Below, one piece after another: positions 45,132-55,022 of a stretch of 64,000 bases of DNA. Every line of letters starts with the position of its first letter. Position 1 is the stretch's first letter. Position numbers and translations under genes: made by a program. The notes under the pieces are model-generated. The model was not told the origin of the DNA. It searched no databases and saw only the letters and a list, made by a program, of their open reading frames with translations. The DNA is from Carettochelys insculpta (taxonomy: Eukaryota; Chordata; Testudines; Carettochelyidae), in NCBI RefSeq assembly GCF_033958435.1, contig NC_134137.1, positions 123,602,001-123,666,000 on the forward strand, read 5' to 3'.

Positions 45132-45501
45132 TATGTGTCCAGACATGCTATTTTGAAATAGCTGGGTGCTAGTTTGAAATGCATTCTTGTGTGTAGTTGT
45201 GTTATTTTGAAATAAGTGATTTCAAAATAGTGATTCTGGAATAGATTATTTTGGAATAAAGCTGCTGTGTAGATGTAGCCTAAAGTTCCAGCTGGTGACG
45301 CAGCAGGGGCTTAGGGCTAAGACAGGCTTCCTACCCGTCCTTACTCTGCATAGCTCCTGGAAGTGGCTGCCAGGTCCCTGAGGCCTAGGTCGGCGTGGCA
45401 TGCTGCCTCCACCACAAGTACTGGCTCCATGGCTCCTAGTCATTGGAAACTGTAACCAGTGGGAGCTGCAGGAGTGAGGACAGCATAAGGAGCTTCTCTG
45501 G

Positions 45502-45904
45502 GACTGCATCTACACTAGCAAGTCCTTCTGAAAGATTTTTTGAAAGAAGGGAGCTCTTTTGGAAGGTCCCATGGAGCGTCTACGCATAAAAAGTGTTCTT
45601 TCGAAAGTAAATGAAAAGAATGTGGTGCTCCTTTCAAAATTGCTCTTCCTTTCCCATTTCAAGAAAAGCACCCTCTTTTGAAATCTTCTTGTGAAAGAAA
45701 ATGTATGTAGACACTCCACAGGGCCCTTCTTTTGAAAGAGCAGTCCTCAGTTTTGATCCCTGGCCCATTCTTTTGAAAGAACAGGGGCTATGTGGACGGC
45801 CTCTTTCAAAAGAGCAGATCATTCTTTTGATCCGCTTTTTTGTGTGTGGATGCACTCTTTCAAAAGAAATTATTTCGGGAAGTCTCTGTAGTGTAGACAT
45901 AGCC
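45502..45904. mobile_element. MITE (type 7, CTTTCRAAAG-rich)
   Basis: The ends GACTGCATCTACACTAGC and CTGTAGTGTAGACATAGCC are flanked by exact TGG at 45499-45501 and 45905-45907. CTTTTGAAAGAGCAG and CTTTCAAAAGAG motifs recur. It is related to 44398-44841. Confidence 0.86.
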
Positions 45905-46349
45905 TGGCTGCCCATGTGTCCAGAGGTCTGTAAGGACCTGGCGACCACTTCAAGGCACTGCAGTAAGTGCTGCTGGGACCTTGCATCCTGAATTCCCTCT
46001 GATACGCCAACTTCCTGCCCCAGCCCAGAGGCCCCTTCCACAACCAAACTCCTTCCTGGGAACCTGCACCCCCCCCCACACACCCTCAACCCCATACCCC
46101 AGCCCTGAGCTCCCTTCTATACTCCAAACACCTCTTCCCAGCTTTACCACAGAGGCTGCTCCCCCAGCCAGATTCTTCACACCACTCCTGCATCACAGCA
46201 CCCTGTCTCTGCTCCATGAAAATGAGAATGGTAGCCAGTGAGCACGTGGGGTGGGGCCTTGGTGAAAGTGCGGGGTCTTACTGACAGTCATAGGCAGGGT
46301 TGTTCAGTCAGTTTTGCAAAATTAGGAGGTTAGCAACCCTACAAAGTAG

Positions 46350-47448
46350 CAGTCCAATGGACACAGGCTTCAGGGATCTTTAACCTCTGGGCTGCTACCC
46401 TGAAGGACTAGAGCACCCCAGAGATGGAGACATAGACAAGGAGACAAAGCCTGCCATCTACCCTACTTGATTTAAGAGCGTTCAGAAGCGTCTAGCCACT
46501 ATTCCCATTTAGCCTGGCCTACAGTGAGGAATCCTACCTGTCTTCCTTGAGGAAGTATGACCCCAGAAGCCAAAGGAAATCTCCTCTTCAGTACAGCCTG
46601 TGGAGTGCCCCAGCCTATCAGTCTGCTGATTTTATTCTGGTTTTGGGATCTCAAGACTCCCAACTTAAGATCAGGCCTTTTCTGTGGTGTAAGTCGTGAG
46701 ATGAGCTGGCTGCCCTGCCCCTTCCACCATTCACGTCTCCACACCCATGCTCTACCTTTGGAGTACTCCCTCAATCAAAAGAAACATGACATGTCTCCTC
46801 CAGCTGGGAATCACGCCCCCACCTTGACATGCAGATAAATCCATACAGGCGAGGCTGAAACTCATGGAAGGCAATGGAAAGATACCCAGTGACTTTCATG
46901 GGCTTTGGATCAGGCCCATACAGTGATATGTACACACACTTCTCGAAAATTTCAGGAACCCTTTCTCATTTACGCTCCCCCTTGACATCTTCCCTTTCCA
47001 TAGTGGTGTAAAGGACGGATCTGCTAGCAGAAGCCTCTTTGGCTGACAGCTGCATGATAACAAGCCCATTCCAATAGACTAAAGCTCATTACTTTTAATA
47101 TTAACCAGGCTTGGAGTGATTCATTACATGTTTTTCAAAATGTGGAAAGTACTTAATCAAAAGCTGGGGACAGAGGAGCAAAGGAGTGTGGGAGAACCAA
47201 TAAATAAAAGTAGTCTCAGAAACTGTTTATTTCTGGCATTGTAGATGAATCTGGCCCATTGTTTTGACAGGAAATTGAATGAAAAAGGTAGAAGTTAATT
47301 GATTTCCTCAGTTAAAAGATTAGATACTGACAATTATATATAAGCAAGAAGGAGATGCTAAGACTAAAATCCAAATGCCCTTGTTGACAATGAGAAAACT
47401 CCCATTGATTTCAATAAGGCCAGGATTTTACCCTCTAAGCCCCAGGCA
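46350..47448. other. Intergenic DNA, possibly with a conserved-looking AT-rich part
   Basis: No gene or repeat is recognised. The part at about 47060-47340 is repeat-free and AT-rich, with words such as CTAAAGCTCATTACTTTTAA. Confidence 0.35.
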
Positions 47449-47451
47449 CTG

Positions 47452-47730
47452 TTCCTGGTCTACACTAGCGATCAAGTGGATCCCAGACACACAATTCTAG
47501 CCACACCATTTGCGTAGCTAGAATCAACATATCAGGATGGACTTTCTTCCCTGGTGTAGATCAGGGATCCTCGGGCTCGTACCGACCTCTGTTATTCCAC
47601 ACACCAGCCTGGAGTACCAAGGTCAATGGCCAAGCCCAGAGGGATGGATTTTGCTGCGGAGACACAGCAAAATTGATCCCTGGAAGATCAATTGTGGTGC
47701 AGCTTCTCCCCTGTAAGCATAGACATACCC
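47452..47730. mobile_element. MITE-like element, degraded
   Basis: The left end CTGGTCTACACTAGCG and right end GCATAGACATACCC have the inverted TCTACAC-type core of the other MITEs. The interior (AATTCTAGCCACACCATTTG) is non-coding. No clean duplication was found, so the boundaries are approximate. Confidence 0.55.
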
Positions 47731-47733
47731 TGA

Positions 47734-49080
47734 ATGAGTTTCTATGAAAGAGGCTTATTTCTCAGTCCCATAAATTGTAGCTAGAGAGGTTGTTTTCCTT
47801 TTTTTCATTTATGTTGTTTGTAGTTAATTCTATGTGTATTTCTGTGTGCACACACAGGGTTCGTGCTTTGTCACCCTCATGTTCCAAAACAAAGTGACTT
47901 CAGGCTCATTTTACTCTTTCGCAACATTACCAAGCAGCACAGATAAATGTAGGGGATCTTGGACAGGAGTCCCTGGGAAAGGTGATACAAAAGTTTTGGT
48001 GACTGGTGAGGAAACAGATCAAGATATATTTAGCTAGCAGCATGGGAAGATTTTGTTAGCTGAAGGTGCTGGGGGTGAGTGTTTATCATGCCCATTTTAT
48101 AGATCATTCCCTCTCTTTTCTGATCACCCTTTTGTCTCCTCCAGCTTCTGAAGCCGCTTGTCTCCTTTTTCTGACAGCAGCTTCTCTTCCTTTTGCAGCA
48201 CTGCATCCCTAAAAAAAGGGGATGCAACAAGTGCCCAGCTGTGCTTGTTCTGCACCTCAAGATGACATTTCCCAGCTGGATGTTATACATTGTGGTGTGC
48301 AAGAAAGCTTGGGTTAATTCATCCCAGGCTTGGGCACCCTCGGATTTGCAGCACATCAAAGAAGATGTTGCTTAGGGGCCCAGCTCAATGGCAGCTGTGT
48401 CCCATGGTAATCTTTATGGTAAGGAAAGGAATATTATAGGAAAGCACAACCTGAACTTCAACAGCATCTGTCCAGTTTGTCCTCACTCTTTGGAAGGAGT
48501 GACCTCCAAATGTTCTGACCTTCACAAATGTTATCTGTGGCCCTACAAACTTCTCCCTTCTCTAAAGTGTAGAGAGAAACAAGTATGATTTATTCTGTTT
48601 TTTTCTCTCCCATCCATGAGCAACCTGATTTCGAATAGTATTTTTCTCTCCAAAGTTTTGTCTTGTATTTGGCAAGGTCAGAATCTCATAGAGATGAAAA
48701 CGTTCTCATTTTAAATGAGCGCTTTACTTTGTTGTTGAATAGTTTATTTTGTACATTGATTTTTTTTTTTTAAAATAGCCTTTTAAATAGGTGACCTTCC
48801 GTTTGTTCTGATTTGTGGGAGGATTGTCTCAGATTATGACATATCAAGGCTTTGAAATTTGGGAACATAGAGCTGTGGTTTTGCTTGTGAATGTTAATTC
48901 TGCAGTGAACATTATTCAGTCCATGCTGCTTACAGAGTAGTGTTTCAGTTTATTGTCCTCCCACAGGTTTTTTTTTTTTTTTTAAAAAAAACCTTCCACT
49001 AGAAAAAAGAGCTCAGTTTGGATGATTAGTCCACAGGATGGGCTTCTGGTTCTGTTTTTACATCAAAAAAATGAAGTATC
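47734..49080. other. Intergenic DNA, nothing recognised
   Basis: No gene or repeat family is recognised. Homopolymer T/A runs occur at 48761-48774 and 48966-48990. Confidence 0.4.
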
Positions 49081-49088
49081 ATCTAGAC

Positions 49089-49409
49089 CAGCAGTGAGCA
49101 AACTTTTTACGTTGGGCCCGACTTGGCCATTCCCTATCCTTCCCCCTGTCCCCTGCCCACCTGGTCTAATGTAGTCCAAACAGATGGAAATTTTTGTTGC
49201 AATCACATGAAAAAAAATTCTTCTTTCTGCACATGTAAGAAAATAAGTTAGCAGAATGTAAACCCTGTATTCATTGGTATATAAATGTGAATGCCCATGC
49301 ATAAAAACAGTCACGTATTTCCACATTTTTAATGAGATGGAGGGGCCTAAGACCCAGCAGCTGATCATGCCCCCATGAAGGGGCCTGTACCCCTCTTTGC
49401 ACAACCTTG
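49089..49409. mobile_element. hAT-type non-autonomous element
   Basis: The ends CAGCAGTGAGCAAACTTTTT and TTTGCACAACCTTG are imperfectly inverted. The flanks ATCTAGAC (49081-49088) and ATCTAAAC (49410-49417) match at 7 of 8 positions. It is related in ends to 1761-2155. Confidence 0.75.
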
Positions 49410-49742
49410 ATCTAAACTTCTTGACTACTTTTCAGCTTTGCACATCAGTGGATTGGGGAACATGAGATTGGGGCTGGGGTGACAGGAACATAATTTAACT
49501 GCATGGAATCTGTGGGAGCAAAGGAAGCTCTCAGCAGGGTGACCATATTTTTCTATGCTGAATGAGGACACCTGATAAAATTACTCGTATTTTAATGAAT
49601 TCAATGGCAATCAGTCATACGTACATTCCAATAAACATCAAGTTGACTGAGTTCCATTAAGAAGTAGTACTTGTAGTTAGACTCTTTTTATTTTTATTTA
49701 CCTTCTTTTCTTTAAGACTTTAGGGTTCAAATAAGGAAGGGT

Positions 49743-49762
49743 GACACACACACACACACACT
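49743..49762. repeat. (CA)n microsatellite
   Basis: About nine ACACAC units. Confidence 0.85.
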
Positions 49763-50332
49763 CCTGTACACCTCTCTTACATTGGGTGGCTTGGGGGCAA
49801 CTGACTGACCCAACCCTTCCTGCCTGGCACACTCTTCCCTGCACACGTGGCTGGGCTCCCAGGACAGAGCTGCTTCTACTGGTACCTGGCACGGGATTTT
49901 CCTGGGGCAACAAGTGGGTAAGGGGCATGCAGAGTCATGTGTACCCTCCCCAGACTTCTACCAGGGCTTTCAGCAGACTGTGGCCAGCAGCAGTCTTTCA
50001 GCATCGTGCAGGAGGGAAGGGATGGGCGCTGCTTCCATCTGCGGGGGAGGAGCAAGGGGATGAGGGACGCATGAGCTGGCAGAGCTTAACTCCGCCCCTT
50101 CCCTCTCGCCACCACTCTGATGTGGCTGCAAGCATCTTGTCCCTTCCCGCTGGCACAGCATCAAAAGGCAGCTAACATCTCCAGGCTGCTGCTGGCCCCC
50201 AAGACAACCTGGTCACCTTCTGCCCCTGGCTACAGCACATGCAGCATGGGGTTAAGCCCCAAAGATGCACTGTGCCGAAGGACCCCAGGAACTAGACTGC
50301 TGGGGCTTCATCAAACTCAGCTAAAGTGGTGG

Positions 50333-52380
50333 CTCACAGAATCACAGAATCGCAGGGCTGGAAAGGACCTCAGGATGTCATCTAGTCCAGCCCCCTGCTT
50401 CAAGTAGGATCAACCCCCAGTAAGTCATCCCAGCCAGGACCTTGTCCAGCTGGGACTTAAAAACCTCAAGGGATGGAGAATCTACCACCTCTCTAGGCAA
50501 TGCATTCCGATGCTTCACCACCCGCCTGGTGAAGTAGTTTTTCCTAATATCTAACCTACAACTTTCCCTCTTCAATTTCTGACCATTACTCCTTGTTCTG
50601 CCATCTGACACCACTGAGAACAGTTTCTCACCCTCCTTTTTAGAGCTCCCCTTCAGGAAGTTGAAGGTTGCTATTAAATCACCTCTAAGTCTTCTCTTCT
50701 GTAAACTAAACAAGCCCAAATCCCTCAGCCTATCCTCATAGGTCTTGTGTTCCAGCCACTTAATCATTTGTGTTGCCCTTTGCTGAACCTGCTCCAGCAA
50801 ATCCACATCCTTCTTATACTGGGGGGCCCAAAACTGGACACAATATTCCAGATGTGGCCTCACCAGTGCCAAATAAAGAGGAATAACTATTTCTCAAGAC
50901 CTGCTCGAAATGCTCCTCCTAATGCACTCTAGTATGCTGTTAGCCTTCTTGGCTATAAGGGCACACTGTTTACTCATGTCCAGCCTTTCATCCACCATAA
51001 CCCCTAGGTCCCTTTCCATCATACTGCTGCTGAGCCAGTCGGTCCCCAGCCTGTAACAATGTTTGGGATTCTTCTGCCCCAGGTGCAGGACTCTGCACTT
51101 CTCCTTATTGAACCACATCAGATTTCTTTTGGCCCAGTCCTCCAATTTATCCAGGTCACTCTGGATTCTCTCTCTACCCTCGAACATATCTACCTCTCCC
51201 CCTAGTTTTGTGTCATCCACAAACTTGCTGAGGGTGCAATCCATTCCCTCATCCAGGTCATTAAGAAAGATGTTGAATAACACCGGCCCGAGAACCGAGC
51301 CTTGTGGCACTCCGCTTGAAACAGACCGCCATCCAGATATTGAGCCATTGACCACCACCCGTTGGGCCCGACCATCAAGCCAGCTTTCTATCCATCTTAT
51401 AGTCCAAGGATCCAATCAATATGTCCTTAACTTATGGACAAGAATGTTGTGGGAGACCATATCAAAAGCCTTGCTGAAGTCAAGGTATATCATATCCACT
51501 GACTTCCCCATGTACACAGAGCTTGTTCCCCCGTCATAGAAGCTAATCAGATTGGTCAGGCAGGACTTGCCCCTGGTGAATCCATGTTGGCTACTTTTGA
51601 TCACTTCCCCTCTTCCAAGTGCTCCAAAACGGATTCCTTGAGGATTCCCCCCATTATTTTCCCAGGGATTGAGGTAAGGCTGATGAGGCTATAGTTCCTG
51701 GATTGTCCTTCTTTCCTTTTTTAAAGATGGCACTACGTTTGCCTTCTTCCAGTCATCTGGTATCTCCTCCAATCTCCAAGAGTCTTCACGGATAATGGAC
51801 AAATGTTCAGCAATGACCTCTGCCAATTCCCTCAGAACCCTGGGGTGCATTAAATCCAGACCCATGGACTTGTGCACATCTAGTTTTTCTAGATAGCTCA
51901 GAACTTGTTCCTTCCCCACAGATGGCTGCCCTCCACCTTCCCATACTGCATCGTCTAGGACCGTCATGGGGAAGTTGATTTCGTCCGTGAAGACTGAGGC
52001 AAAAAAAGCATTGCATACTTCAGCTTTTCCTGCATCATCTGTCACTAGGTTACCTCCCTCATCCAGTAATGGCCCCACACCTTCTCTGATAACCTGTTTA
52101 TTGTTCACATGCCTGTAGAAACACTTCTTGTTACACTTCACATCCCTTGCCAGCTGCAGTTCCAATTGTCCTTTTGCTTTCCTGATTACTGCCCGGCATT
52201 CCCCAGCCGTATGTTTATACTCCTCCTTAGTTAACTGTCCACATTTCCATTTCTTGCATGCCTCCTTTTTGAATTTAAGTTGACTAAGGATTTCCCTGTT
52301 AAGCCAAGCTGGTTGCCTACCATGTTTGCATTTCTTACTACACTCAACAGAGGAGGACCCATATCTGGGAGTAGCGGTGG
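50333..52380 (-). mobile_element. CR1 LINE, ~2 kb, 5'-truncated
   Basis: The left edge ACAGAATCACAGAATCGCAG is the reverse complement of the CR1 3' tail repeat. The rest encodes most of the reverse transcriptase on the minus strand in four slightly displaced frames. The endonuclease is missing. It is the longest CR1 in the window. Confidence 0.92.
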
Positions 52381-52393
52381 GTAAAGAGGGCAC
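50378..52393 (-). pseudogene. CR1 ORF2 reverse transcriptase, broken into four pieces
   Basis: From 5' to 3' the minus strand holds four pieces. The first (52393-51689) is the linker and RT start, with QPAWLNREILSQLKFKKEA and HKSMGLDLMHPRVLRELAE, where many CR1s have a PDGIHPRVLKELAD motif. The second (51604-51416) has [19 protein letters not shown] and [16 protein letters not shown]. The third (51415-50894) has [20 protein letters not shown] and [12 protein letters not shown]. The fourth (50872-50378) has [37 protein letters not shown] and [20 protein letters not shown]. One stop or frameshift separates each pair. The catalytic box is FVDD instead of FADD. The extreme 5' residues may be non-CR1. 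Confidence 0.9.
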
Positions 52394-53288
52394 TAAGCCT
52401 CTGCCCCAGGAGTTGCTGTGGAGCCTGCATGTTCAGGGTGTGAACAGCCTGCAAATTCCTCCCTTCAGCCCCTCTCATGCTACTCCAGAGCACAGCTGAG
52501 GGGAAGAGAGGCTTCCCTCCCCAGGTCAGTACTGTGCAGGACTTTGGCACATGTAGGGCTTGTCTCCTCCTGGCCAGCACCCTAGGCCAGAGGGCTTTGG
52601 GTTTTCCTGTGGCATTTTCACAGCCAGAGGCAGTGGGAAAGGAAGGAGCCTGACAGCTAGCCTGTTGGTGAGCTCAGTGCTCCAATCCAGCACTGCTTCA
52701 CCATGCAGTGTTGAGAGCAGGACGTGCCCTGCCTGGGGGATATGGAAGACCATCAGGGCTGGAGGGAAGTGGAAGGAGCAAAGCCTGGAGAGGACAGTGT
52801 GCTTGGGGAAGCACATGAAGGTCTGATGGGCTGGTAGCAGAGATGACATGTAACTGGCCACCTGCGTGCATTCACCAACCACTGCAGCCAGTGCCTGCTA
52901 GAAACAGGACGGGTCACAGGGTCTGGCTGGCCAAGAGCCTGCATGCAGCAGGGTTGCACTGACAGACCAGCAGGAGCAGCAGCTAGCCCCAAACAGTGCA
53001 TTTTTGACTCGTCACTAGCCTTGCACTCTCATCCCCCATCAGCTGTCTCCTGATCCTCCCACACTTACTGCTGGTGGGAGGCAGTGGAGAGCAGGGATCT
53101 GGCCAGCACCATGACCCACCAGTACTGATGGATGGTGACAGAAAATAAAGGACAATTGGCCATTAAAAAAAAACAAACAAACCTGGGACATCTGCAATAG
53201 GCATCAAATAGTCCCTTTAAAAATGGGCCATCTGGTCACCGTCCCATATGCTGAATTTATTGCAGCTGCCTTGCATGGTGAATTGTCT

Positions 53289-53485
53289 CAGACAGCTAGT
53301 TGTGTTAGTCTGTATCTTCACAAAACAAAGCAAGCAGTCCTGTAGCACCTTAAAGGCTAACAATATTATCTGTTAGGTGATGAGCTTTGGTGGGACAGAT
53401 CTGAAGAAGTGGGTCTGTCCCACGAAAGCTCATCACCTAGTAGATAATATCGTTTGTCTTTAAGGGACTATAGGGCTGCTTTTTT
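53289..53485. repeat. Inverted-repeat interspersed element, complete short form
   Basis: The left arm (CTGTAGCACCTTAAAGGCTA, TTAGGTGATGAGCTTTGGTG) is mirrored by the right arm (CCCACGAAAGCTCATCACCT, GTCTTTAAGGGACTATAGG). The loop contains GACAGATCTGAAGAAGTGGG. It begins AGTTGTGTTAGTCTGTATC. The whole stretch folds back on itself over about 190 bp. Confidence 0.65.
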
Positions 53486-54734
53486 ATTTCAGCTATTATC
53501 CCAAACAACATAAGGAATAGCAAATATTTATAGCAACAGGTAACTATCAAAGACTGGCTTCTTGCAGCAGGATTCTCTCAGCATAGGAAAGGCTATAAAT
53601 TTTTGCAAAGTGTTGTAGAGAGATTTTCTTTTCTTCCACAAGTCTGGATTTTTTTTCACCTTTTGTCACTGTCTAAATGTGACAGACACAGTATTATTGC
53701 TCAGAAGAAATTACTGCCTAGATAGTGTGCTTCTGCTGTCCCATCAAAAAAAGGCACACACGAGTTACGCACAGTTTATGATGCACACAGTTCCACGGGC
53801 AGTTCGTAATACAGCAAGCTCAGCAAAACAGAGGAGCCAATAAACCAGCTGTGTTTAGATCTGGGCAGGTATTAGAATTCCATCATCTGGAAAATTTTGG
53901 CATTAAAAATAAAATCTTCTGACTTACCATGAAAAAGCAAAACCAAAAGATTTCCATGTCTCAAAGCATTTTGTTTTGATATTATAGAAAGGTTTCATTT
54001 TTCATTCAGATTTTTAATTTAATTAATTTTTTTTAATTTTCAAATTTATACATATTAGATAATAAGTATTGTATATAAATTAGATTTATATTAACATTAA
54101 TTTTAAAATGCAAGTCAAGTTCAATATTTCAATATTTTGAAATGCAGTAGTTTTCTCTTCAAAAACTGTTGAAATGATCGTGTTGCCGTGAAACGTTAGC
54201 TTTCATCTAAATGAGATACTTCTATGGAAAAACCTTGCCATCCAAAAGTGCCCACAAGCTCAGTTTGGACTATCCTCGGCCCATTATATTCTAGAGCTGC
54301 AGAAACTATCCTTTTGCTTACCTTATTTTCTGAGACACCTTCCTATAACAGTTTTAGTTCTGCCAACCCATGTTATGTTGGCATTAGTCCCACACATACT
54401 ACTCCACACAAATAAGAGTGGCAGAATTAGGGCTAAAATTAGGAGACTATCAAAAAGAGCAAACAAAAAAAGTAGCCTTAAGAGACATCCTCTGAAGTAG
54501 CAAAACTGGAAAAAATGTGTCTTTCTAGTGAGATTTTTTCCTGGACCCTGATTCTGATCTCATCAATTTAAATCAGGATTAACTCTTTTGAAGTCATTGG
54601 CATTACTGTAATGAGTTTTTTAAACAATGGAATATCAGAATCAGACCAGTTGTGTCTGGAAATACACCTAGGCTTCCATTGCAAAGAGTGAAAAGAGCTT
54701 CCAAGCTACCCGTATATTGTTGCTTCTTCCATAC
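53486..54734. other. Intergenic DNA; AT-rich, with a short palindromic remnant
   Basis: No gene is recognised. A strongly AT-rich part lies at 53990-54130. At about 54545-54655 GATTCTGATCTCATCAATTT and the near-mirror TATCAGAATCAGACC suggest an old palindromic repeat. Confidence 0.4.
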
Positions 54735-54737
54735 TTA

Positions 54738-55019
54738 GACTATGTCTATACTCACCCGGAAGTTGACAGCTGATACACAATTTTAGGTACACCAGGTACA
54801 TACCTAAAATTGACTTTTCAGCCATCAACTCCTGTGCCTATCTTCACAGCACAAGGTCGATGGGAGAGCTCCTCCCATCAACCTTCCCTAATCTTCGCAG
54901 CTCACGAGGAGTTCCGGGCTTAATGTTGACCCCGGAATATGTTCTGCGCATGCGTGAAATAGCATCCCGGAAGAGCAAACCTGAGTGGTCAGCCTTCTGT
55001 GGTCAGTGTAGTTGTAGCC
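54738..55019. mobile_element. MITE (type 8)
   Basis: The ends GACTATGTCTATACTCACC and GTCAGTGTAGTTGTAGCC are flanked by exact TTA at 54735-54737 and 55020-55022. The interior (CACAATTTTAGGTACACCAG, GAGGAGTTCCGGGCTTAA, GCATCCCGGAAGAGCAAACC) matches the nested element at 44845-45131. It is non-coding. Confidence 0.88.
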
Positions 55020-55022
55020 TTA

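Larger units (their letters stand above)
44146..45280. mobile_element. MITE (type 2) interrupted by two tandem MITEs
   Basis: The ends GGCTACGGCCACATAGC and GCTGTGTAGATGTAGCC are flanked by exact TAA at 44143-44145 and 45281-45283. Two further elements (44398-44841 and 44845-45131) sit at one point inside it. Without them it is about 400 bp. Confidence 0.88.
44064..46341. mobile_element. hAT-type element (TAGGGTTACCAAGTG ends) packed with nested MITEs
   Basis: The left end TAGGGTTACCAAGTGCC and right end GAGGTTAGCAACCCTA are inverted. The flanks CTCAGTTG (44056-44063) and CAAAGTAG (46342-46349) agree at 5 of 8 positions. The first 80 bp (TACTGGAACACCCAGTTG, AAAAGAGACCCTGG) fit a known style of sauropsid hAT MITE. 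About 1.5 kb of the 2.3 kb is later insertions (44146-45280 and 45502-45904). Confidence 0.7.
49535..53243. mobile_element. DNA element with GGTGACCA ends, interrupted by a CR1
   Basis: The left end CAGGGTGACCATATTTTTC and right end GGCCATCTGGTCACCGTCC are inverted at the core GGTGACCA. The right part reads GACAATTGGCCATT, a polyA-like stretch, then CCTGGGACATC, in the style of common sauropsid hAT MITEs. A CR1 copy of about 2 kb (50333-52380) lies inside. No duplication was confirmed, so pairing the two ends is inference. Confidence 0.5.

Noticed and set aside
51063..51539. Plus-strand open frame over the CR1 reverse transcriptase
   Set aside because: It is the antisense shadow of the CR1 ORF2 pieces on the minus strand.
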